This document shows, piece by piece, positions 55,150 through 64,000 of a stretch of DNA of 64,000 nt (positions are counted from its first letter, which is position 1; the number at the start of each line of letters is the position of its first letter). This DNA is from Bordetella parapertussis (GTDB lineage Bacteria > Pseudomonadota > Gammaproteobacteria > Burkholderiales > Burkholderiaceae_A), in assembly GCA_945862985.1 (NCBI GenBank), contig CAMAZF010000004.1:1-64000 (forward strand), given 5' to 3'. The notes beneath the pieces are model-generated. The model was not told the DNA's origin and ran no database searches. It saw only the letters and a program-made list of their open reading frames with translations. The position numbers were made by a program, and so were the translations under genes.

Positions 55150-56551
55150 ACAGGTCTACCTCTGCTCAGCCTGCGCCACCAGTCACGCCAAGTGGCAAGG
55201 CCAGTGCGATGGGTGCGGTGCCTGGAACACCCTCGATGGACCCGTCCAGCAGCGCCAGAGTAGCGCCGTAGCTGGCCGTGTGCGCTCCGGTGGCTTTTCG
55301 ACCACCAGTGGCGTGCAGGCGCTCTCGGAGGTGGCTGCTCAGGACTTACCCCGGTGGAGCATGGGCCTCGATGAATTCGACCGGGTGCTCGGCGGTGGCA
55401 TGGTCCCTGGCGGCGTGGTGCTGCTTGGAGGAGACCCAGGCATTGGAAAGTCAACGCTTCTGCTACAGGCGCTGGCGAGCCTGGCTCAGCAGCGCGAGGG
55501 CGACACCTTGCTCTACATTTCGGGTGAGGAGTCAGCCGATCAGATCGCACTTCGCGCGCGACGTCTCGGACTTTCAGAGCAGAGCCTCTCGCGCATTCAG
55601 GTTCTGGCTGAAACCCAGCTCGAGCCCATGCTGGATCTGCTTGAATCTCGAAGCCCACGCTTGGTGGTCATCGATTCCATTCAGACGCTTTTTAGCGAGG
55701 CGCTGGGCTCCGCACCCGGCTCTGTTCCGCAGGTGCGTGAGTGCGCTGCGCAGCTCACGCGTTGGGCGAAGACCACTGGAAACGCGCTCTTCATCATCGG
55801 CCATGTCACGAAGGAGGGGGCACTGGCTGGGCCGCGAGTTCTGGAACACATGGTTGATGCAGTCCTTTATTTCGAGGGTGATGCACAGGCCAGTTTTCGC
55901 GTCGTGCGCGCGGTGAAGAACCGATTCGGTACGGTCAATGAGCTCGGTGTGTTTGCCATGACTGACCGAGGCCTCAAGGCGGTGAGCAATCCGTCGGCCT
56001 TGTTTCTGTCAGAGGCGAGCCTTTCCGGTCATGGCAGCGGTGGCGCTCGAGTCTCGGGTGCCTGTGTCTTGGTGACTCAAGAGGGAAGCCGGCCCCTGTT
56101 GGTTGAGGTTCAGGCCTTGGTCGATCAGGCCAGCAGCGGACAACCGCGTCGTCTGAGTGTTGGCCTCGATCCCCAACGACTTGCCATGCTCCTGGCGGTG
56201 CTCAACCGTCATGCGGGCATCTCGTGCGCAGATCAAGACGTGTTTCTCAACGTGGTGGGTGGGGTTCGGGTTCAGGAGACTGCGGCCGACCTTGCACTCC
56301 TGGCTGCCGTGGTGTCGTCTTTGCGCAATCGCCCGCTTCCAGAGGGCATGGTGGTCTTCGGTGAACTGGGCCTGGCGGGCGAGGTGCGCCCCTCTCCGCG
56401 GGGCCAGGAGCGGCTGAAAGAGGCCGCTCGTCTGGGGTTCTCCCTTGCCCTGGTTCCTGAGGCCAATGCACCCAAGCGCCCCATTGAGGGACTGGAGGTC
56501 TGGCCCGTGCGCAGGCTCAGTGAGGCACTCGATCGTTTGTTTGCCCGATAG
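55136..56551 (+). CDS. radA: DNA repair protein RadA
   Basis: A 471-residue RecA-like helicase. A four-cysteine zinc finger is at residues 9-29 (CSACATSHAKWQGQCDGCG), Walker A GGDPGIGKSTLLLQAL near 100, the RadA motif VKNRFGTVNELGVF near 260, and a C-terminal Lon-like peptidase fold (GGVRVQETAADLALLAAVVSS near 376) without an active site. It helps branch migration in recombination. Start set at ATG 55136 by GAGGAGG; this overlaps alr by 14 bases. The last 35 bases overlap the converging squalene gene hpnE. Confidence 0.96.
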   Translation: MAKDKQVYLCSACATSHAKWQGQCDGCGAWNTLDGPVQQRQSSAVAGRVRSGGFSTTSGVQALSEVAAQDLPRWSMGLDEFDRVLGGGMVPGGVVLLGGDPGIGKSTLLLQALASLAQQREGDTLLYISGEESADQIALRARRLGLSEQSLSRIQVLAETQLEPMLDLLESRSPRLVVIDSIQTLFSEALGSAPGSVPQVRECAAQLTRWAKTTGNALFIIGHVTKEGALAGPRVLEHMVDAVLYFEGDAQASFRVVRAVKNRFGTVNELGVFAMTDRGLKAVSNPSALFLSEASLSGHGSGGARVSGACVLVTQEGSRPLLVEVQALVDQASSGQPRRLSVGLDPQRLAMLLAVLNRHAGISCADQDVFLNVVGGVRVQETAADLALLAAVVSSLRNRPLPEGMVVFGELGLAGEVRPSPRGQERLKEAARLGFSLALVPEANAPKRPIEGLEVWPVRRLSEALDRLFAR

Positions 56552-57836
56552 ACCGAAGAAGGGCCTGCGCGGCAGCGCGGCCCGATCGAACTGCTGACTC
56601 AATCGTGGCCGGATAGCCCGAGACGAGATGATCCCCGCACTGCCAGCGTCCGTCACCGAACTGACGATAAGGCTCCTGTGTGGCTTGAGCCTGAATCGCC
56701 TGAGGCGTCGCGGCCCAGGTGGCTTGCCGATCCACAATCCATTTGCTGCGCAGGGGCTTTTCTCCGTGCAGCCAGGCCCGTGCGGCCGCCCAGGCCCCCT
56801 CGAGCGCCAAGTCATGACGATCTCGGTCTTGCGAGAGTGCAGACACGACCAGCGAGACCACCTGGCCCCACGGCCCAGGTGGACGGGCCAGGCCAATCAC
56901 CGGAAGGGCTGGCCTGCTTCCGACCTGCAGGCACTGGATTTGGGTGACCGAGCGCACAGGCCGCCCCAAGGGAAGATGCAGAAAAAGGGTTCCAAGGGCG
57001 CGACTCTGCAGAGCCTGCTCCTGCCCATGGTGGCCCTCCTGTCCAAGCAGTTGTCTGGCCTCCTGAGCAGGGAGCGCAAGCACCACGTCTTGGTAGTGAC
57101 TTCCAAGCGCGCCAGAGGTGCCCTCGAGTCGCCAAGCGCCATGGGAAGCGGGCTCAAGGTGACAGACCCTGCTGCGCGGAAGTAAAGAGACCCCCGCCGC
57201 TTGGAGCCACTGTGTCAGTGGGTCGATCGCGTCAAGGCTGAGGTTACGACGCGGGTGCAGGGCACGAAGGCTGAGGGGGCCGCGCTGACTGGCATCGATG
57301 AACACCCGATGCAGGCAGCACGCGCTCGCCTCAGACCAGTCGGTGTTCAAGGCTGACTCTGCGAGCGGGCGAAGCAGGCTCTGGCAGAGCTGAGGGCTCA
57401 GCGCGCCGCGCTCAAACCAGCCCTGGACGGTCTCATGCCCCGATGGGACTCGGCGAAGATGGGGCAGGGCAAGCAAGAGTGCGGGCAGAAGATGCATCAA
57501 AGAGATTGAGTGCCTGACTCGCTCACCTTCGACTTCGTGGCTTCTCCATCCAAGCCATCCTGATGTCCAGCGCGTGTGATGCTGTGGATCAACCCGTCGC
57601 AGCAGGTTGAGGGTCTCGATGTAGGCCTCGATCAGCAGGTGCTGCCCCGCATCGATGGGAGCCTCGAGCCTTGTCCCTTGGTCACCCTCAGAGGACCACA
57701 GAAGCCCGCGTGCTCGGCCGCCGAACTGGGGGGCCGATTCAAACAGGTCGATCCGGTTGCCCAGACCAGCTTGCGCAAGATGCTCGGCACAGGCCAGTCC
57801 CGACCATCCACCCCCAACAATCGCGATCCGATTCAC
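56517..57836 (-). CDS. hpnE: Hydroxysqualene dehydroxylase
   Basis: A 439-residue FAD protein that reduces hydroxysqualene to squalene, the last of the three-step HpnCDE route. The dinucleotide-binding motif IAIVGGGWSGLACAEHLAQAG is at residues 4-24, followed by FESAPQFGGRARG typical of amine-oxidase/desaturase-like FAD enzymes. The C-terminal part has CGDHLVSGYPATIESAVRSGRAAAQALL near 405, the second FAD contact. It follows hpnD with a 4-base overlap. Its 3' end overlaps radA on the other strand by 35 bases. Confidence 0.92.
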   Translation of the reverse strand: MNRIAIVGGGWSGLACAEHLAQAGLGNRIDLFESAPQFGGRARGLLWSSEGDQGTRLEAPIDAGQHLLIEAYIETLNLLRRVDPQHHTRWTSGWLGWRSHEVEGERVRHSISLMHLLPALLLALPHLRRVPSGHETVQGWFERGALSPQLCQSLLRPLAESALNTDWSEASACCLHRVFIDASQRGPLSLRALHPRRNLSLDAIDPLTQWLQAAGVSLLPRSRVCHLEPASHGAWRLEGTSGALGSHYQDVVLALPAQEARQLLGQEGHHGQEQALQSRALGTLFLHLPLGRPVRSVTQIQCLQVGSRPALPVIGLARPPGPWGQVVSLVVSALSQDRDRHDLALEGAWAAARAWLHGEKPLRSKWIVDRQATWAATPQAIQAQATQEPYRQFGDGRWQCGDHLVSGYPATIESAVRSGRAAAQALLRSIGQTNDRVPH

Positions 57837-58714
57837 CGGGGCAGACGACCGAGTGCGCCTTGGACCCCCATCAGAAGCTTACGAATGGGCCCCAGGGAGA
57901 CGCGGTGCGTGAACACCGCGGCAGGGTCTTCTTCGATCGCCCTGAGAAGGTCTCGATAGACCGCAGCCATCGCGAGCCCTGGACGCTGGGCCCACCGAGC
58001 CTCGGCGGGCAGTTGGTCGAGTGCTTGGTCGTACTTGGCGTGTGCCCTTTCTCCGAGTTCCCGAAGCACGGCCAGAAGCGCTGGACTGGGGCGAAGGGAG
58101 AGGACGTCAGCGCGAGTCACCCCATGACGACGCAGCAGGCAGTCGGGCAAGTAAACCCGGCCTTTACGGGCATCGTCACCGATGTCTCGGAAGATGTTGG
58201 TGTACTGCAGGGCCAGTCCGAGATCGCTGGCGTAGGCCTGAACCGCCGGCTCTGCGCCCCGACCAAAGATGCGCGCAGAAAGGCGACCCACTGCCCCGGC
58301 CACTCGATCACAGTACTGATCCAGTGCGTTCCAGTCCGGCAAGGGGAGCGGATGGAGGTCGGATCCGACGCCATCAAGGATGGCCTGGAAGTCGGCCTCG
58401 GGAAGGTCGTACGACACGATGGCGTTTGCCAGGGCTCGGCTGATGGGGTGCTGCGCTTGGGGTGAGCTCTCAGCCAGCCAGCGAATCTCTTGCCTCCACC
58501 AGGCCAGGGTGATGCCCGCAACCGTTGGGTCGGAGCAGTCATCGACCACATCGTCGACCTCTCTGCAGAAGGCATAGAGGGCCTCCATGGCCTCCCTGCG
58601 CTCACGGGGAAGCAGGCGAAAGGCAGCGGTAAAGCTGGAGCCCGCATGGGCGACTCGCTGCGCGCAATACGCCTGTGGGCTCAAGATTCCGACCCTTTTG
58701 AAAAGCCCATCCAA
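57833..58714 (-). CDS. hpnD: Presqualene diphosphate synthase
   Basis: A 293-residue isoprenoid synthase that joins two farnesyl diphosphates to presqualene diphosphate. The two aspartate-rich motifs are complete: FCREVDDVVDDCSD near residue 50 and YTNIFRDIGDDARKGRVYLP near 170. Between them PFPRRR-type positions are not needed. The domain is all-helical and typical of HpnD. It overlaps hpnC by 34 bases and hpnE by 4, so the three genes are one operon. In HpnCDE systems HpnC then converts the product to hydroxysqualene. Confidence 0.93.
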   Translation of the reverse strand: MDGLFKRVGILSPQAYCAQRVAHAGSSFTAAFRLLPRERREAMEALYAFCREVDDVVDDCSDPTVAGITLAWWRQEIRWLAESSPQAQHPISRALANAIVSYDLPEADFQAILDGVGSDLHPLPLPDWNALDQYCDRVAGAVGRLSARIFGRGAEPAVQAYASDLGLALQYTNIFRDIGDDARKGRVYLPDCLLRRHGVTRADVLSLRPSPALLAVLRELGERAHAKYDQALDQLPAEARWAQRPGLAMAAVYRDLLRAIEEDPAAVFTHRVSLGPIRKLLMGVQGALGRLPR

Positions 58715-59607
58715 AGACCGAAAGATCGCGGGATGAGTCGAAACATATCGGCCCGGGAAAGGCGAGGTGAGGCGGTCCAGGGGACCAGAGGAGAGGCCAT
58801 CACCCGCTGTGCGATGGCACGCCCGCCCTCGATTGTCAGTGAAATTTCAAGGGAGAGCCGGTTGCGGCCGGCCAGCCGTGACCGGCGGATGAGGGCTGGC
58901 AGATGTTGCGCGGAGTCGAGCAGCTCCAGCCCCCGGCGCGCCAGCACGCGAGTCATTCCAGCCTGCTGCTCAGGGCTGAGCAACTCGGTGCTTTCGAGGC
59001 TTCTCAGATCCGTGTTCCAAGACCAGGATTCTGGCCAAAGCACCCGAGGCAGCGTGGGTCGATGTCGGCCCAGATCCTGACCAAAATCCTGCGCAAAATT
59101 CACCAGCTGAAGGCCAGAGCACACGGCATCACTGGCTGTCTCCATGGCAGAGATGGACGAGGGACTCTCATGGGGCAAGCCCGCAAAACCAAGGACCAGC
59201 CGGCCAACTGGGTTGGCCGATTGTGCGCAGTACCGAGACAATGCGGGCCAATCATCGAAGGGTTCAAAGCGCGCGTCATAGCAGAAGGCATTCAACAGGT
59301 CTTGGGCCGGCTGCGATGGCAGTCCAGCAGATCGGCAGGCCGCCGCCAATGCGGCGCCAATCTGACTGAGGGGGGTAAGCGCCTCCGAGGGCTGGAGAGA
59401 GAGCCCTGAGCGAAGGTCTGCGAGTGCTTCAAGGCGGCTGGCGGCTGGCGCGTGTCCCTCGTCAGCCAGGTCGTCTCCCGTTCTGGCAAATGTGTAGAGC
59501 GCCAGCACGGGGCGTCTCATGCGCTTGGGCAGTAGCCAAGACGCGACCGGAAAATTCTCGTAGTGATGGCCGCCGTGAAGGGCCTGGCCAAGCCCAGGGT
59601 CGTTCAT
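58681..59607 (-). CDS. hpnC: Hydroxysqualene synthase
   Basis: A 308-residue homologue of squalene synthases that converts presqualene diphosphate to hydroxysqualene. It opens HHYENFPVASWLLPKRMRRPVLALYTFARTGDDLADEG, holding the first aspartate-rich motif (DDLAD), and has NFAQDFGQDLGRHRPTLP near 180 as the second. Start chosen at ATG 59607; ATG 59616 is also possible. Further upstream frame would run into the tRNA-Leu promoter and gene. First gene of hpnCDE. Squalene-hopene cyclase is not in the window, so hopanoid output is not proven. Confidence 0.92.
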   Translation of the reverse strand: MNDPGLGQALHGGHHYENFPVASWLLPKRMRRPVLALYTFARTGDDLADEGHAPAASRLEALADLRSGLSLQPSEALTPLSQIGAALAAACRSAGLPSQPAQDLLNAFCYDARFEPFDDWPALSRYCAQSANPVGRLVLGFAGLPHESPSSISAMETASDAVCSGLQLVNFAQDFGQDLGRHRPTLPRVLWPESWSWNTDLRSLESTELLSPEQQAGMTRVLARRGLELLDSAQHLPALIRRSRLAGRNRLSLEISLTIEGGRAIAQRVMASPLVPWTASPRLSRADMFRLIPRSFGLWMGFSKGSES

Positions 59608-59696
59608 GGAGTGCATTGTAGGGCCCGCGGGGGAGGGGGACGCCATTCGATACAATGGGAACCTGAGTCCCGGACGTCCGGTTTTATTGAACACAC

Positions 59697-59781
59697 GCGA
59701 AGGTGGCGAAATTGGTAGACGCACCAGGTTTAGGTCCTGACGCCGCAAGGTGTGCGGGTTCGAGTCCCGCCCTTCGCACCA
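59697..59781 (+). tRNA. tRNA-Leu (anticodon UAG)
   Basis: An 85-base class II tRNA with encoded CCA. Acceptor arms GCGAAGG/CCTTCGC, T-arm GCGGG/CCCGC, loop TTTAGGT giving anticodon TAG. The anticodon stem CCAGG/CCTGA shows a C-A mismatch at its first pair. A TACAAT sequence at 59651-59656 may be its -10 element. Confidence 0.96.
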
Positions 59782-59805
59782 CCGAAAGAAAATGTCGTCA
59801 CTCCT

Positions 59806-61137
59806 ATGACAGCAGAATCTAATTCCAATCTCACGGTTGCAGCTTCCAGCCTGCAGCGAATCATTCCTCTGACGGTTCAACTTGACGCCGTGGAGGTCAT
59901 TGCGCAGCGCAAGCTCCAGAAAATGGGTAAGACCATGAAGATGCCGGGCTTTCGGCCTGGAAAGGTTCCGCTCAAGGTGGTCCAGCAGACTTACGGCGCG
60001 CAGGCCCAGTCTGAGGCCATCGGTGACGCGGTCAGCGATGCCTACGCAGAGGCCATCATGGCCCAGAACCTCCGCCCGGCCGGCCCCCCGGAGGTCCGTC
60101 CCGTTGAAGGTGCAAACACAGATCCCGCGGCCACCAGCCTGCAGTTCGAGGCGGTGATCGAGCTCTATCCTGAAGTGCCCGTCCCCGATCGCGCATCTCT
60201 CTCCATTCGTAAGTGGGTGTGCGCCGTGCAGGCGTCTGATGTGGACCAGACGCTCGATACGCTGCGCAAGCAGCGCGTGACCTATGAGACCGTCTCGCGG
60301 GCGGCCCAGGCCGATGACCAGTTGCGCGTGGACTTCGCTGGCACCCTCGATGGGGTGGCTTTTGAGGGAGGCACCGCAAAGGATTTTCGTTTCATTGTTC
60401 AGGCCGGACAGATGCTGCCGGAGTTTGATTCAGCAGTCGTTGGCATGCAGGCTGGCGAATCTAAAACCTTTCCCTTGGATTTCCCTGCAGACTACAGGGC
60501 CAAGGAGCTCGCCGGTAAGACTGGTGAGTTCACAGTCACCGTGCACGAAGTGATGGAGCCGAAGCTGCCGGAGCTCGACGATGCACTGGCCCAGGCTTTT
60601 GGTATCCAGGAAGGCGGGTTGGAGAAGCTTCGCGCCGATGTCCAGAAAAATCTGGAGCGCGAAGTCTCAGGTCGCTGCAAGTCCAAGACCAAGCAGGCTG
60701 TGATGGATGCGTTGCTTGCCACCGCATCCTTCGATGTGCCCAAGGCGCTGGTTCAGAGTGAGGCTCAGCGGCTGGCAGATCAGATGCGCCAGGACATGGC
60801 CTCCCGAGGCATGAACGTGAAGGATGCGCCCATTCCCATCGAGCTTTTCACAGAACAGGCCACCAAGCGGGTGCGTCTGGGCTTGCTCGTCGGAGAAGTC
60901 GTTCGCAGTCAGTCCCTCCATGCTTCCGAAGATCAGGTCCATGCGCTTCTGGCCGAAATGGCCGAGTCTTATGAGAAGCCCGAGGAGTTTGTGCGTTGGA
61001 CGATGTCCAATCCGGAGCGTCGTGCCGAGGCTGAGGCCGTGGTCATCGAAGACAACGTGGTGAGCTGGGCGCTTGAACTTGCTCAGGTGGAAGCGGTCTC
61101 CATTTCTGTGGAAGACCTCATGAAAGAGGCTGCGTAG
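59806..61137 (+). CDS. tig: Trigger factor
   Basis: A 443-residue ribosome-bound chaperone with prolyl isomerase activity. The ribosome-binding loop is GFRPGKVPLKVV near residue 48, the FKBP domain runs from about 160 to 240 (DDQLRVDFAGTLDGVAFEGGTAKDFRF, then MLPEFDSAVVGMQAGE), and the helical C-domain follows. Start chosen at ATG 59806, whose sequence MTAESNSN leads into the usual N-domain; the earlier in-frame GTG/ATG candidates lie in the tRNA. No clear ribosome site precedes this ATG, and the tRNA CCA end is only 24 bases upstream, so tig is probably processed from a tRNA-containing transcript. Confidence 0.95.
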   Translation: MTAESNSNLTVAASSLQRIIPLTVQLDAVEVIAQRKLQKMGKTMKMPGFRPGKVPLKVVQQTYGAQAQSEAIGDAVSDAYAEAIMAQNLRPAGPPEVRPVEGANTDPAATSLQFEAVIELYPEVPVPDRASLSIRKWVCAVQASDVDQTLDTLRKQRVTYETVSRAAQADDQLRVDFAGTLDGVAFEGGTAKDFRFIVQAGQMLPEFDSAVVGMQAGESKTFPLDFPADYRAKELAGKTGEFTVTVHEVMEPKLPELDDALAQAFGIQEGGLEKLRADVQKNLEREVSGRCKSKTKQAVMDALLATASFDVPKALVQSEAQRLADQMRQDMASRGMNVKDAPIPIELFTEQATKRVRLGLLVGEVVRSQSLHASEDQVHALLAEMAESYEKPEEFVRWTMSNPERRAEAEAVVIEDNVVSWALELAQVEAVSISVEDLMKEAA

Positions 61138-61140
61138 TCG

Positions 61141-61794
61141 ATGATCATTGAAAACACCATGCGCGTGCCGCATCAAGGAGATCGTTCAGTGGAAGAGATT
61201 CGAGGTCTGGGCCTGGTTCCCATGGTCATTGAGCAGTCCGGTCGCGGGGAGCGTGCCTACGACATCTACTCCCGTCTCCTCAAAGAGCGTGTGGTGTTTC
61301 TGGTGGGACCGGTGAATGACCAGTCGGCCAATTTGGTCATTGCTCAGCTGCTCTTTCTCGAGTCGGAGAACCCAGACAAGGACGTGTCGCTCTACATCAA
61401 CTCTCCCGGAGGGTCTGTGTCTGCTGGTCTCGCCATCTACGACACCATGCAGTTCATCAAGCCCGCGGTGAGTACGCTCTGCATGGGCATTGCGGCCAGC
61501 ATGGGTGCTTTCTTGTTGGCGGCGGGTGAGAAAGGCAAGCGCTTTGCGCTGCCGAACTCTCGCGTCATGATCCATCAGCCCCTTGGCGGCGTGCAAGGCC
61601 AGGCGAGCGACATTGAAATTCACGCGCGCGAAATCCTCTCGCTTCGGGATCGCCTCAATACCATTCTCGCGGAACGGACAGGCCAGAGCCTGGAGACCAT
61701 TGCGAGAGACACCGACCGGGACAACTTCATGAGCGCAGACGATGCGCTACAGTACGGACTTGTGGACCGTGTCATGAGTTCACGCGAGGCCTGA
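61141..61794 (+). CDS. clpP: ATP-dependent Clp protease proteolytic subunit
   Basis: A 217-residue serine peptidase that forms the ClpP barrel. The catalytic serine is in [19 protein letters not shown] near residue 120 and the histidine in [21 protein letters not shown] near 142; the aspartate lies in the last third ([16 protein letters not shown]). The N-terminal extension (about 1-20) is a propeptide. The gene starts 3 bases after tig and is followed by clpX after 10 bases, the classical tig-clpP-clpX-lon order. It acts with ClpX or ClpA to degrade tagged proteins. Confidence 0.97.
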   Translation: MIIENTMRVPHQGDRSVEEIRGLGLVPMVIEQSGRGERAYDIYSRLLKERVVFLVGPVNDQSANLVIAQLLFLESENPDKDVSLYINSPGGSVSAGLAIYDTMQFIKPAVSTLCMGIAASMGAFLLAAGEKGKRFALPNSRVMIHQPLGGVQGQASDIEIHAREILSLRDRLNTILAERTGQSLETIARDTDRDNFMSADDALQYGLVDRVMSSREA

Positions 61795-61804
61795 AGGGGG
61801 CTTT

Positions 61805-63076
61805 ATGGCAGATAAAAAAGGCTCGAGCGAAAAGCTGCTCTATTGCTCTTTCTGTGGCAAGAGTCAGCATGAGGTCAAAAAGCTTATCGCTGGACCGTCG
61901 GTGTTTATCTGCGACGAGTGCATCGACCTCTGCAACGACATCATTCGCGATGAACAGGCTGCTGCACCTGACGCTGAATCCGCCAAGGGCGGGCTTCCCA
62001 CCCCGGCTGAGATTGCCTCCATTTTGGACCAGTACGTGGTGGGTCAGATGCGTGCCAAGAAGACTTTGGCCGTGGCCGTCTACAACCACTACAAACGCCT
62101 TCGCAGTAGCTCGAAGCCCCAAGAGGTTGAGCTCGCCAAGAGCAATATTCTGCTGATTGGACCCACGGGTTCTGGCAAGACCCTCCTGGCCCAGACCCTC
62201 GCTCGCCTCTTGAACGTGCCTTTTGTGATTGCCGATGCCACCACCCTGACAGAGGCCGGCTACGTGGGTGAGGATGTTGAGAACATCATTCAAAAGCTTC
62301 TTCAGAACTGCAATTACGAGGTTGAGCGAGCCCAGCACGGGATTGTCTACATCGACGAAATCGACAAGATTTCTCGTAAGTCCGATAACCCGTCGATCAC
62401 CCGAGACGTCTCAGGTGAGGGGGTTCAGCAGGCGTTGCTCAAGCTGATCGAGGGCACCGTGGCCTCGGTTCCTCCGCAGGGCGGGCGAAAGCACCCCAAC
62501 CAGGATTTCGTTCAAATCGACACCACGAATATTCTCTTCATCTGTGGTGGTGCCTTTGATGGTCTTGAAAAGGTCATTCGCGACCGAACAGAGCGCACAT
62601 CCATCGGCTTTGGTGCCGAGGTCCGTTCGGCCCGGGAGCGCAAGCTGAGCCAGGTGTTCCAGGAGGCAGAGCCCGAAGACTTGATTAAATTTGGCCTGAT
62701 TCCTGAGCTCGTGGGACGCCTGCCCGTGGTGGCCACCCTGGATGAGCTGGATGAGGTTGCACTCATCGAGATTCTCACGGGTCCGAAGAATGCGCTCGTC
62801 AAGCAGTATCAGGCGTTGCTGGATATGGAAGGCGTTGAGCTCGAGATTCGTCCCGCTGCGCTCAAAGCCATTGCCGAGAAGGCCATCAAGCGCCGAACTG
62901 GCGCTCGCGGTCTGCGCTCTATTCTCGAGCAGGTGCTGCTCGACACCATGTATGACCTACCCAGTCAGAAGGATGTGTCCAAGGTGGTGGTGGATGAGCC
63001 CACTGTCACTGGCGAGGGAAAGCCCTTGTTGGTGTACCAAGATAACCCCAAGGTTGCAGGCAGTAAGCACGCCTAA
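61805..63076 (+). CDS. clpX: ATP-dependent Clp protease ATP-binding subunit ClpX
   Basis: A 423-residue AAA+ unfoldase. The N-terminal zinc finger has [30 protein letters not shown] at about 15-44, with four cysteines. Walker [16 protein letters not shown] is near 118, pore loop [10 protein letters not shown] near 152, Walker [11 protein letters not shown] near 180, and the sensor 2 arginine in [13 protein letters not shown] near 364. It delivers substrates to ClpP. The next gene lon has a heat-shock-type promoter in the intergenic gap. Length matches other betaproteobacterial ClpX proteins. Confidence 0.97.
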   Translation: MADKKGSSEKLLYCSFCGKSQHEVKKLIAGPSVFICDECIDLCNDIIRDEQAAAPDAESAKGGLPTPAEIASILDQYVVGQMRAKKTLAVAVYNHYKRLRSSSKPQEVELAKSNILLIGPTGSGKTLLAQTLARLLNVPFVIADATTLTEAGYVGEDVENIIQKLLQNCNYEVERAQHGIVYIDEIDKISRKSDNPSITRDVSGEGVQQALLKLIEGTVASVPPQGGRKHPNQDFVQIDTTNILFICGGAFDGLEKVIRDRTERTSIGFGAEVRSARERKLSQVFQEAEPEDLIKFGLIPELVGRLPVVATLDELDEVALIEILTGPKNALVKQYQALLDMEGVELEIRPAALKAIAEKAIKRRTGARGLRSILEQVLLDTMYDLPSQKDVSKVVVDEPTVTGEGKPLLVYQDNPKVAGSKHA

Positions 63077-63078
63077 GG

Positions 63079-63105
63079 CTTGAAGTTCCGCGGATCGCCC
63101 CCACT
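63079..63105 (+). promoter_or_regulatory. Sigma-32-like heat-shock promoter of lon
   Basis: CTTGAA (63079-63084), 13-base spacer, then CCCCCACT (63098-63105), close to the sigma-32 pattern CTTGAA-N13/14-CCCCATNT. It lies in the 63-base gap between clpX and lon, just where other proteobacteria have the lon heat-shock promoter. Confidence 0.7.
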
Positions 63106-63139
63106 GTAGAGGGCATCTGAAAGAAAGAGAGACTGGTGA

Positions 63140-64000
63140 TGTCAAAGACTGAACTTCTGCCCTCCGAGCCCACCGTTCTGCCCATGCTTCCCCTGCGGGA
63201 TGTGGTTGTGTTCCCGCACATGGTCATTCCCCTGTTTGTCGGACGTCCCAAATCCATTAAGGCCATGGAACGTGCCATGGAGTCGGGTAGTCATGTCCTC
63301 TTAGCCGCCCAGAAAAGTCCCACACAGGACGATCCGTCTGCCAAAGACATTTATGAAATCGGCTGTCTGGCGAGCATTCTTCAAATGCTCAAGCTTCCTG
63401 ATGGCACCGTGAAGGTGTTGGTGGAAGGGACGCAGCGGGCGCGATTGGCCGATCTACAAGACAACGGTCAGCACCTCGTTTGCGAGTGCACCCCGTTGCA
63501 ACTCGAAGAGCGTGATGGGCCTGAGAGCGAGGCGATGCGCCGTACGCTGCTCACGCAGTTTGACCAGTTCGTCAAGCTCAACAAAAAGATTCCAGCTGAG
63601 ATCCTGAACTCTCTGATGAGTATCGAGGAGCCGGGGCGCCTGGCAGATACGATCGCCGCGCATCTGCCCATGAAGCTCGAAGAGAAACAGGCGGTTCTGG
63701 AGACGCTCTCCGTGCTTGAGCGCCTCGAGAAGCTTCTCACGCAGATCGAAACGGAGCTCGACATTCTCCAGGTAGAGAAGCGCATTCGCGGCCGTGTGAA
63801 GCGTCAGATGGAGAAGAGCCAGCGCGAGTACTACCTCAACGAGCAGGTGAAGGCCATTCAGAAAGAGCTCGGTGAGGGTGAGGACAGCGAGCTGGATGAG
63901 CTTGACAAAAAGATCAAGGCTGCCCGAATGCCCAAGGAGGCACGGGACAAGGCGCAGGCCGAACTCAAGAAGCTCAAGATGATGTCACCCATGTCGGCAG
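63140..64000 (+). CDS. lon: Lon protease, partial
   Basis: The first 287 codons of the ATP-dependent protease, cut by the window end. The visible part is the N-terminal substrate-binding domain (PSEPTVLPMLPLRDVVVFPHMVIPLFVGR) and the helical linker (KRQMEKSQREYYLNEQVKAIQKELGEG near 225) that precedes the AAA+ domain. The start ATG 63140 follows AGAGAGA; an in-frame GTG at 63137 is adjacent. A sigma-32-like promoter upstream predicts heat induction. No truncation is visible within the window. Confidence 0.96.

Noticed and set aside
59752-59805. N-terminal extension of trigger factor inside the tRNA
   Set aside because: The codons are tRNA bases (T-arm and CCA end) and the trigger factor domain begins at 59806.
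58681-59880. Upstream extension of hpnC to 59880
   Set aside because: The added part reads through the tRNA-Leu gene and its promoter and does not resemble an HpnC N-terminus; ATG 59607 is preferred.

Overview
The window reads as a chromosomal segment of a betaproteobacterium, most likely Burkholderiales-like. This is an inference from gene content and order: lplT next to alr-radA, tRNA-Leu-tig-clpP-clpX-lon, a DUF4212/ActP-like symporter beside a CBS-DUF294 protein, and a red-type (form IC) RuBisCO operon with cbbX. The organism appears able to gain energy from reduced sulfur (sox cluster, persulfide dioxygenase) and to fix CO2 by the Calvin cycle. It probably also grows mixotrophically, since it has malate synthase G, an acetate-type symporter and a TonB receptor. 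I saw no insertion sequences, prophage genes or CRISPR arrays, and coding density is very high with many short gene overlaps.

Layout. 1-1.9 kb: two-gene molybdenum hydroxylase (IorAB/CoxLS type), cut by the window edge. 2-4.8 kb: malate synthase G, a tiny membrane ORF and a MaoC-like hydratase. 4.8-9.7 kb: HNH protein, then FrnE-like DsbA protein, PnuC-type transporter, NadR-like kinase, a TPP riboswitch, a TonB receptor and a MarR regulator; this looks like a thiamin acquisition locus. 9.7-16 kb: small membrane protein, solute:sodium symporter with DUF4212 partner, CBS/DUF294 regulator, Na+/H+ antiporter, metallophosphoesterase, tRNA-Leu(UAA). 16-19.7 kb: BigR-type sulfide/persulfide locus (sulP, DUF442 protein, bigR, divergent persulfide dioxygenase and DUF2892 protein). 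19.6-28 kb: cbbR and divergent cbbLSXFPZAY. 28-37 kb: DUF3422 protein, thioredoxin-like protein, SoxR-type ArsR regulator, soxCDYZ, an internal terminator, soxAX, a second terminator, soxB, a small cytochrome c. 37-46.4 kb: secreted hypothetical, GDSL esterase, YbbA-type ABC ATPase, purL, ABC-F protein, Mrp/ApbC, serB. 46.4-56.5 kb: mfd, ispDF fusion, tsaB-rimI fusion, a HolD-like ORF, lplT, alr, radA. 56.5-59.6 kb: hpnEDC squalene genes. 59.7-64 kb: tRNA-Leu(UAG), tig, clpP, clpX, a sigma-32-like promoter and lon (cut by the window end).

How they fit together. Thiosulfate is oxidised in the periplasm by SoxXA, SoxYZ, SoxB and SoxCD, passing electrons to cytochromes. Sulfide that becomes glutathione persulfide is handled by the BigR-controlled dioxygenase and the sulfite or sulfate may leave through SulP. 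The energy drives CbbP, RuBisCO and CbbF/CbbA. CbbX reactivates inhibited RuBisCO, CbbY probably removes inhibitory sugar phosphates, and CbbZ removes 2-phosphoglycolate; malate synthase G could consume the resulting glyoxylate. The last third is housekeeping: replication and repair, isoprenoid and squalene synthesis, tRNA modification and proteolysis.

The points most worth a second look are the TPP-riboswitch locus with a PnuC/NadR-like pair, the HolD-like ORF after rimI, the TsaB-RimI and IspDF fusions, the two terminators inside the sox cluster with a short monoheme SoxD, and a 24-residue membrane ORF behind maoC.
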